A DNA stretch of 64,000 nt from Geotrypetes seraphini (taxonomy: Eukaryota > Chordata > Amphibia > Gymnophiona > Dermophiidae): NCBI RefSeq assembly GCF_902459505.1, contig NC_047097.1:12609749-12673748 (forward strand), in the 5' to 3' direction. The notes under the pieces are model-generated. The model saw only the letters and a list, made by a program, of their open reading frames with translations, had not been told where the DNA came from and searched no databases. Of this stretch, positions 59,901 through 64,000 are shown one piece after another. The first letter of the stretch is position 1, and the number at the start of each line of letters is the position of its first letter. The translations under genes were made by a program, and so were the position numbers.

Positions 59901-62900
59901 CACTCCATTTCTCACCTCTTCTCCTTCCCCTATTCTCTATAATCTCCTTTCTTTCCCAGCACCAATTACTACAATCCTCTCCCCCCACCCAAAATAAAAA
60001 TGGGCCAACTAAACTGACAATACAAGAAATGCCAAACAATAAGGTAAAGAATATATGCAAAACTTTTGAAAATGTGCAGCATGTAATTGTCACTGAAAAC
60101 TGGGAGCTGTGCTTATTATAACGTCTCTAGCAGGGAGCATATATGACTAGAGGAAAGAACTAAAACACCCCACCAGGTGGTAACTCAAAAGTGATGAGTA
60201 ATAAAAGTCAAGGGTATGAGGCCTAGATGCACCGAGAGGATCAGAAAGACCTTGTGGGTGTGCTCTGATCCGATTTTTTTTGACTGATTCAAAAAGAGCC
60301 TTTGATGCACTAAAAAGTGTGCATGCAAATGGTTCACATGGAGGTTCATCGCAATCCCCGACTCTCCCGTCCAATTGATGGCTGTGAAAGCGACTCTCAC
60401 ACATGCACAGAGCTGGCAGGAGAAGCCCGAACAGCTGAGGGGGCAGGGGAAGCTACGAAAGCAGCCTCCTGCCACTCAGCTGTGTAGGGCAGGAAACTTA
60501 AAAAAAAAAAAAAAAAAAAATGGGCACAGATGCTGTGCGTTTGTAACACGCACAATATCTGCCCCATTTAAAAAAAGCATCCCCCCCACCGATGATGGCC
60601 CTCCCCGATGAACCGGCACCAGCACCATGAACTGCACCCCTCCTCCCATGGCAGTGAAAACAGCAGGAGGAATGCCCACTTCCTTCTGCCATGCTGACCC
60701 CCACCACACACACACCCCTGCAAAAGAAAAATGGCAGGAGGAATGCCCACTCCTTTCTGCCATAGCATCTCCCCACCACGTGAAATAAAATTGGCAGGAA
60801 GGATGCTCACTCCCTCCTGCCATGACGTCTCCCCCACCCCCACCCCCAAGACAGCAGACTCCTCCCCAGTATCATCTAAAATCTTATCTAGGTGACAGGT
60901 GAGGTCTGGCACCTTCACACCAGGCAGGCAAGTGTCTAAGTGATCCTCATATTCACCAGTCACTCAGCTATCTACAGGTCTAATTGTTCAAATGTCCCAT
61001 TATAATGGCCGTCCTAACCTTTCCCTCCTGGGTAGAAGTCCCTGGAGACACATCCTCAGTGCGAGAGGACATTGCATCTCCTGGTGGGCAGGTCCTGGCT
61101 ATAGGATTGCTTCCTACTTCTAGGATGATGCTCTCCTCTAAGAAGGCCTCCCTCCTCCAAGGCAGCCAGACCGGAGGTGGAACTTCTCTATAATGACCCC
61201 TTAGGTCTTCTCTATCTCTCTCAACAACTCCAAGTCTGTTCTAGTCTCAAGAGATCAGACCCATTCCCTGAGTGCTAGGAGCTCTTTACACCAAGCACAC
61301 ACATAAGATCTCTCACCAAATGGAAGATAATCAAACATTTGACACTCAGTGCAAATATGCAGTGGCTTCAATGTCCCAGTGGCCTGAATAGCCCCCTTGA
61401 AGGACTGCTGCCTGCATCTTAATATTGGTGATTTCTTTGTTAAGTTGCTATGAGAGTTGGAATATATACACTAAGGTCCCCTAAGATTGCTAGTTATATG
61501 TTAGGCTATGGTAACGTTTAATTTTTATTATTATTTTGTAATGTTGTAATTGGTAGGTTACCCTCCATAGATTTCTTAGACTATGTCTTAAGAGTTAATT
61601 ACTAGCTAAAAGAGATTAGTTAACTAAATTTTTAGCCTTCTAATTGGTTAAAGGGCCTATAAGTCAGAGATCAGGCCAGGAGTGGGTGAGAATTGGGGTG
61701 GGAGAAGTTTATACCAGTAGACAGACATTATCTCTGCTGAACGCCTACTTAAACCAAAACATGGCATTCCAGTAGAGGTTTGTCATGAGAATATCAGAGA
61801 CATGGTCTCCTAGTGACCCACATGGTTGGCTGTGTCGATGTGACAGACTTACATTAAATTATGGAGACCACATGCACAGTCATGGAACTGAAACACATTT
61901 GCTTCTCCTCTATCTTTAAAGTCATTTCTAAAGAAACTTAATTTTGCTTTCATTCTTGCTCACTCCCCCCCCGATCAATTCTTTTGGCATGCCAGTGGGC
62001 TAGAGCCATGAGAACCCTATCACCTGGAGGGTTTGCAGCTACGTTGAGACAAGATTTTCTCTAGCAAAAGTTGTTGTTGCCCAAGACTGTGTATGTTTAT
62101 ATTTCAAGTTCCAAGTTTTATTTACAATTTGATATAAACGCTTATCGGTTATCTAAGCGATATACAATATTTTTAAAAAGGGGACATTAACAGACATGAA
62201 CAAATACAATCAAAACGTACACTAGACTTGCTTCACAATCAGGGAAAAAAAAGGAAAAGAACTACGATAAAATAAAGCACAGAAGAACATGTAAGGGAAA
62301 AACGAATGGGGAAGGGTATTGATTGAAACCAAAGCTTTAAGACTGGGATAAAGCATAGACCTAAATTTACGGAGAAAAGTTTCTTACAGTATTTGTGTCT
62401 AATTTCTTTAAGTTTCAAAAGCATCTTTAAAAAGAAAGCTTTTTAGAGATCCTTTAAATCTCCCCAGAACTGTATCTTCCCTTAAATAAGCTGGTAAGGT
62501 GTTCCAGAGTTGAGGGGCTGTAACCGAAAAAAATACAAGTCCATCGAGTATTTATCACTTTCAAAGACGGGACAGGCAAAAGGTGCTGTTCATTTGATCT
62601 AAATGCTCTAGATGAGGAGTAGGGTATAAGAAATTTATATAAAAATGTAGGTGCTTTGGTTGCTCAAGTTTTGAAAATTATTAGGGCTATTTTGTACATT
62701 ATCCTATAGGTAATTGGGAGCCAATGTGCATTCTTCAGAAGAGGTGTAATGTGGTCAAACTTATTTCTTCTTCTAATTGGAGTTAAATAAGAAGAGGTTG
62801 TCTCCTAAGTGTGAGCTAAGCCAATTGGTATCCTGTGCAACCTTGTTAGAGTTGTATTCTGGATTTTTTTATTTTAGTAATAGGATTTGTAATTATTTTA

Positions 62901-63788
62901 GGAACTTGCTTTGCATTATTGATTTACTAGCTAAAATAAATAAACTGATATATTTTTACAGATAATGGATGTCAATCTCTGCTGTTAGATTATCAGGAGG
63001 GGCAATTTGGACTAGGGCTGGGAGATAGACATGAAAGGCACCCCTGGACCTCTCTAAGCCACAGTTACACCCTATCTTGCCTACGCTAGGACAATAAAAA
63101 TAAAAACATATAGGGAAGCAAGGAGGACTTGAAACATTATCTTATTAGCCCTGCTGTTTTTTCATCCAATTGCAAAGTCATGCATCGCCACAAATAACCT
63201 GTCACCTGTTGATGATGTCATCACTTCTAAGACAGACTCATCCATGAGGATAGCACCAGAGATTCCAAAAGAGATGCTCCCAGACACCCTCACCCACAGT
63301 GCACAATGGCAACCAACTCCAGCATACACAAGGTTATAAAATGCCATTATTTTGCAAACAACAAATACAGCTGAACCCCAGTTTTCAAGGAAGAAGAACA
63401 TGTGCGAGGAAGGTTGACAAAATTTGAGGTGAGAAAGGAGATTCCCATTATTGGACTGTGTAAGGCAAAGGGCACACAAAGAGTTGCTTTGAAACAGGGA
63501 CCGAGAGCGCTTGTGAGAACGTCAGCCAAACGCCCAGTGGCAGATGCTCTTGCGTCTCGGACACAATGTGTTGAACCTCGTAAATCACTTGAAGCTGAAT
63601 GGGAGAAGTGCGGAATAAGGTTTATAGGAAATAAATAATTTATCTGGAGAAGAACAGGGCACTCAGACCCTCCACTACTCACACTGCACAGAAGGCACAA
63701 AATACTCCAAGGCTTTGCAATATAGGGAGAGGGCTGCCGAGTGATCCCCCTGTTGATCCTTCTCTACAGCTTCCACTACCAGGGAGGT
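41896..63788 (-). CDS. ULK3: ULK3 serine/threonine kinase, C-terminal half (MIT domains), eight exons, partial
   Basis: Eight minus-strand exons (63788-63683, 54980-54940, 53943-53841, 52377-52313, 48511-48433, 47927-47887, 46312-46265, 41960-41896) splice in a single frame with GT/AG introns. They give 182 codons plus two bases, matching human ULK3 from about 'TALVVQAVKKD' to 'SESVR' (compared from memory) with no length difference. Visible family signatures: '[15 protein letters not shown]' (first MIT helix), '[12 protein letters not shown]', '[12 protein letters not shown]', '[13 protein letters not shown]' (second MIT), '[13 protein letters not shown]' and '[13 protein letters not shown]'. 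ULK3 is an ATG1-family kinase that regulates GLI factors, autophagy in senescence and, through its MIT domains binding ESCRT-III, abscission timing. The kinase domain lies beyond the window's right edge. The last few residues were not located. The introns hold CR1, L2-like, hAT and mariner-type insertions. Confidence 0.95.
42553..42660 (-). mobile_element. SINE/LINE tail fragment
   Basis: CTAAACTAAACTAAACTAAA, then TTGTATACCGCATCATCTCC and GAGCTCGGCACGGTTTGC, antisense to the tail at 28504-28627, ending in a short tandem repeat. Confidence 0.65.
42733..43036 (+). mobile_element. CR1-type LINE 3' end
   Basis: A sense copy of the tail seen antisense at 19527-19960: GGCGCTTGGAATGCTCTCCC, GCGCAAGTTGGATGCACACC, GGGCCGCCGCGTGCGTGG, ending ATTTCTTATGTTCTTATG. 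It is nested in the 42121-43414 element. Confidence 0.82.
43793..44445. mobile_element. Large fold-back element (~650 bp palindrome)
   Basis: Sequence from CCTACCACCTTCCCTCCTGG to the centre near 44130 is mirrored to CCAGGAGGGAGGGTGGTAGG. Inner mirrored blocks include GAGCGATTCC / GGAATCGCTC and AAAATGGCTGCCGTGACTTC / GAAGTTGCAGCAGCCATTTT. Imperfect arms of about 300 bases and a near-zero loop mark it as a long inverted-repeat transposon without a frame. Confidence 0.75.
44629..45704. mobile_element. Tigger/pogo-like TIR element, non-autonomous
   Basis: Ends CAGGCAGTCCTCGTTTAAGA and (reverse complement) CAGGCAGTCCCCGGGTTAAG are flanked by TA (44627-44628, 45705-45706). The interior is strongly purine-biased (about 44990-45540), which produces long artefactual frames on the minus strand. 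No DDE transposase was recognised. A piece of another 'GGTTTATATT' repeat sits just left (44525-44626). Confidence 0.78.
46265..46312 (-). CDS. ULK3: ULK3 exon: [16 protein letters not shown]
   Basis: Acceptor ATATTCAG and donor GTATGA flank 48 bases encoding exactly 16 codons, corresponding to [16 protein letters not shown]. It is the last helix of the second MIT domain. Confidence 0.95.
46760..47345 (+). mobile_element. L2-like LINE 3' end
   Basis: One frame gives '[11 protein letters not shown]' followed by '[14 protein letters not shown]', the C-terminal signature of L2-type RT ORFs (WN-x-LP ... FKxxLKTxLF). A long 3' UTR follows, to TAAATCACCTTAAGCCTATA. The orientation is opposite to ULK3. 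Confidence 0.65.
47887..47927 (-). CDS. ULK3: ULK3 exon: [13 protein letters not shown]
   Basis: Acceptor TTCACAG and donor GTGGGT flank 41 bases that complete Val and encode [13 protein letters not shown], nearly identical to [13 protein letters not shown] of human ULK3. Confidence 0.95.
48433..48511 (-). CDS. ULK3: ULK3 exon: second [16 protein letters not shown]
   Basis: Acceptor TTTCCTAG and donor GTTTGT (a weaker but valid GT site) flank 79 bases: 26 codons ([20 protein letters not shown], then LLVLLA) plus one base. The Ser/Asp-rich start replaces the Gly-rich EEAAGGEQ of human ULK3. Confidence 0.93.
48611..49330 (-). mobile_element. CR1-type LINE 3' end, uninterrupted copy
   Basis: The tail (ATAGTAACATAGTAGATGACGG) is followed by 3' UTR with CCTCCACCAAACGGCCATAT and then the C-terminal RT frame (48915-49325): '[20 protein letters not shown]', '[14 protein letters not shown]', '[20 protein letters not shown]'. 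It provides the reference for the broken copy at 15392-16130. Confidence 0.87.
49331..49924. other. Unclassified interspersed repeat candidate
   Basis: The start (AATTTGGTCTTACCTGCTAA, TTTCTTTCCTTAAGTTG, CCAGACCAGTC) has the look of a repeat family, but no second copy in the window confirms it. No gene was recognised. Confidence 0.3.
49925..50090 (-). mobile_element. L2-like/CORE-SINE-like fragment
   Basis: GGAGAGCTTACAATCTAACT is followed by GTTAAGTGATTTGTCCAAAA and GGGATTAGAACCAGG, a pattern like the MIR/CORE region and the 'CTTACAATCTAA' motif of 6485-6720. It is too short to classify further. Confidence 0.45.
50427..50618. mobile_element. hAT MITE (CAGGGRTGTCAAAG sub-family)
   Basis: Ends CAGGGATGTCAAAGTCCCTC and GAGGGACTTTGACACCCCTG are inverted. 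Flanks TTGTAGGG and TTGTAGGA agree at seven of eight bases. The interior matches 28911 and 38190 with a ~20-base insertion. Confidence 0.9.
50640..51414. other. No recognisable gene or repeat (ULK3 intron)
   Basis: About 770 bases, including a C-run near 51117-51127 and a pyrimidine-rich end (51280-51415). No exon was seen. Confidence 0.35.
51415..52030 (-). mobile_element. CR1-type LINE 3' end with open C-terminal frame
   Basis: It is the same sub-family as 10339-11335 (3' end GAAACATAGAAAAATGACGG on the plus strand). About 170 codons are open, including '[20 protein letters not shown]', '[19 protein letters not shown]' and '[17 protein letters not shown]'. At the 5' edge a ~14-base inverted match (CTGTATAACGGC / GCCGTTATACAG, near 51988-52027) marks the truncation point. 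Confidence 0.86.
52313..52377 (-). CDS. ULK3: ULK3 exon: [17 protein letters not shown]
   Basis: Acceptor TGTCATTGCAG and donor GTAAGG flank 65 bases that finish Glu and encode [21 protein letters not shown]. The corresponding human segment is MARDKPRLLAALEVAS and onward. Confidence 0.95.
52763..53655 (-). mobile_element. CR1-type LINE 3' tail split by an A+T-rich insertion
   Basis: The tail text ACATAAGAATAACCTTCCTG runs to about 52826 and resumes at about 53566 with AAAACCCAAATAGTAGCAGC, the order seen in the 14-kb copies. The 740 bases between are A+T-rich (TTAATTAATTAAATTAATAA near 53174) and begin with 'CCCGATGAAGGC...CTGAAACGCTC', a motif pair also found as 'TTCATCAGGG...GAAAC' around 17.6-17.8 kb. 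The inserted family is unknown. Confidence 0.6.
53841..53943 (-). CDS. ULK3: ULK3 exon: [15 protein letters not shown]
   Basis: Acceptor ATGCTTCTAG and donor GTAAGG flank 103 bases in phase 0, encoding 34 codons ([15 protein letters not shown] ... SARHLLK) and the first base of the next Glu codon. Confidence 0.96.
54672..54739. repeat. 34-bp perfect tandem duplication
   Basis: TATCCTCATACCCCTTTGCT and the following bases to TTCC occur twice in succession. It lies in a pyrimidine-rich ULK3 intron. Confidence 0.8.
54940..54980 (-). CDS. ULK3: ULK3 exon: end of first MIT
   Basis: Acceptor TCTGCCTTCAG and donor GTCAGT flank 41 bases that complete Tyr and encode [13 protein letters not shown], aligning with EVDAQRKEAIKAK of human ULK3. 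Confidence 0.93.
55565..58520 (-). mobile_element. CR1-type LINE 3' end split by an L2-like LINE
   Basis: The CR1 tail (ATAGAAACATAGAAATTGAC) occupies 55565-55659 and the C-terminal RT code 58191-58520 ('[20 protein letters not shown]', '[12 protein letters not shown]'). The two parts match the continuous copy at 10339. TAGAT is present at both junctions (55660-55664 and 58186-58190), a 5-bp target duplication. Confidence 0.9.
55665..58185 (-). mobile_element. L2-like LINE with open reverse-transcriptase frame, 5'-truncated
   Basis: About 2.52 kb, ending on the minus strand in (TGTAA)n. Some 750 codons are open from the 5' junction to a stop at about 55922. The frame begins at the end of the endonuclease ('[10 protein letters not shown]', the SDH motif). 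It then carries the RT: '[20 protein letters not shown]', catalytic 'LDLTAAFD' (57011-57034), 'GVPQGS' (56846-56863) and 'YADD' (56753-56764), then '[17 protein letters not shown]' at the end. All catalytic Asp residues are present. With the upstream CR1 code the frame is even longer (833 codons), but that join is an insertion junction, not a protein. It lies in a ULK3 intron in the sense direction and looks young. Confidence 0.9.
58587..58835. mobile_element. hAT MITE (TAGAGAATGACAC family)
   Basis: Ends TAGAGAGAGAATGACATGG and CCGTGTCATTCTCTA are inverted. Flanks CTTTGAAT (579-586 of 58 kb) and CTTTGAAC (836-843) agree at seven of eight bases. It is a 249-bp relative of the element at 9331-9794. 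Confidence 0.85.
58844..59379. other. No recognisable gene (ULK3 intron)
   Basis: Purine-rich then pyrimidine-rich sequence without family resemblance. Confidence 0.35.
59380..59800 (+). mobile_element. L2-like LINE 3' end
   Basis: One frame ends '[20 protein letters not shown]' and '[14 protein letters not shown]', the typical L2 C-terminus. Its orientation is opposite to the 55665 insertion. The upstream pyrimidine-rich codons back to 59181 are in frame but not family-like. Confidence 0.6.
60210..60560. other. Possible half of a TIR element
   Basis: AGGCCTAGATGCACCGAGAG, GTGCATGCAAATGGTTCACA and an A-run at 60501-60519 resemble the style of the 42121 element (GCATGCAAATGAGGTCC), but no matching right end was found. 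Confidence 0.35.
60640..60840. repeat. Three diverged copies of a ~65-base minisatellite-like unit
   Basis: Units centred on GGCAGGAGGAATGCCCACTC and CTTTCTGCCAT recur near 60655, 60728 and 60793, each a short palindrome-like pair (GGCAGGAGG / CCTCCTGCC). They give purely repetitive, non-coding frames. Confidence 0.65.
60841..62104. other. No recognisable gene or repeat (ULK3 intron)
   Basis: About 1.26 kb without an assigned element. No kinase-domain exon was found here, as expected because those should lie further right. Confidence 0.35.
62105..62830 (-). mobile_element. L2-like LINE 3' fragment
   Basis: It opens CAAGTTCCAAGTTTTATTTA, then CGCTTATCGGTTATCTAAGC. Further in, TTGGGAGCCAATGTGCATTC and GTGTAATGTGGTCAAACTTA match the coding strand of the big L2-like insert (TTGGGAGCCAGTGTGAGTTA, AGTGATGTGGTCGTG at about 56225-56275). 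It is decayed and 5'-truncated. Confidence 0.7.
63683..63788 (-). CDS. ULK3: ULK3 exon: first MIT helices
   Basis: Acceptor TTTCACTTGCAG precedes it and donor GTGAGT follows. Its 106 bases encode 35 codons beginning [20 protein letters not shown] plus one base of a Tyr codon. It covers the start of the first MIT domain just after the kinase domain. Confidence 0.95.
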
Positions 63789-63884
63789 CTGCAAGTGAAA
63801 TAAAAGTCATGGCATGCAATAAGAATCAGTTCATAACCCAGAGCACCGGCCCCAAATTACCTTTAAAACACATAGGAGGAAATA

Positions 63885-64000
63885 TTTTTTTTTCTCAACA
63901 GATCGTTAAACTCTGGGACTCGCTGCCAGGTTAGCATATCTGGGTTTAAAAAAAAGTTTGAACAAGTTCCTGGAGGAAAGTCCATAGTCCGCTATTGAGA
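63885..64000 (+). mobile_element. CR1-type LINE 3' end, cut by window edge
   Basis: The frame reads 'IVKLWDSLPG' and 'FKKKFEQVPGGKSIVRY'-like codons, the sense counterpart of the C-terminal code at 15000-15075 ('CCTCCAGGAACTTGTCCAAA'). It is truncated by the end of the window. Confidence 0.6.

Noticed and set aside
63162-63479. 105-codon minus-strand frame just downstream of a ULK3 exon
   Set aside because: It has no splice signals in agreement with the ULK3 phases and no kinase or MIT resemblance; it lies in the 8.7-kb intron.

Overview
The window is a piece of a vertebrate nuclear genome: two intron- or UTR-associated host genes in a large background of transposable elements. The mix of CR1-type and L2-like LINE 3' ends, CORE-type tRNA SINEs, many palindromic hAT/mariner-type MITEs, a DIRS fossil and a Helitron suggests an amphibian, most likely a caecilian. 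That placement rests on remembered repeat families, not on a search.

Host genes. (1) A single-exon gene at 2736..3566 (+) encodes a compact GAS1-family protein (signal peptide, two ten-cysteine GAS1 repeats, an acidic linker, a hydrophobic GPI-type tail). (2) The C-terminal half of ULK3 lies on the minus strand. Eight exons between 63788 and 41896, all with GT/AG sites and matching phases, encode the two MIT domains and most of the C-terminal tail. The kinase exons lie beyond base 64000 and the last few codons were not found. The seven full introns inside the window measure about 8.7, 1.0, 1.5, 3.8, 0.5, 1.6 and 4.3 kb and are filled with repeats. Both families act in Hedgehog signalling (GAS1 as co-receptor, ULK3 as a GLI-regulating kinase).

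Layout. 0-4.2 kb: GAS1-like gene with its flanks. 4.7-6.4 kb: MITEs and an L1-like insertion that carries a Helitron. 7.2-23.2 kb: CR1 fragments of both orientations, three CORE-SINEs, hAT MITEs and a 276-bp tandem array inside a CR1 tail. 23.2-26.3 kb: a fold-back element beside a broken DIRS retrotransposon. 26.3-41.9 kb: gene-poor, with CR1 and L2-like fragments and many palindromic MITEs. 41.9-63.8 kb: ULK3, with a 1.3-kb TIR element, a 650-bp fold-back, a Tigger-like element, CR1 copies and a 2.5-kb L2-like LINE with an open reverse-transcriptase frame inserted into an older CR1. 63.9-64 kb: the start of another CR1 tail.

No rRNA, tRNA gene, CRISPR array or bacterial-type operon was seen. 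Most long open frames outside the two genes lie in LINEs, palindromic MITEs or purine/pyrimidine-rich tracts.
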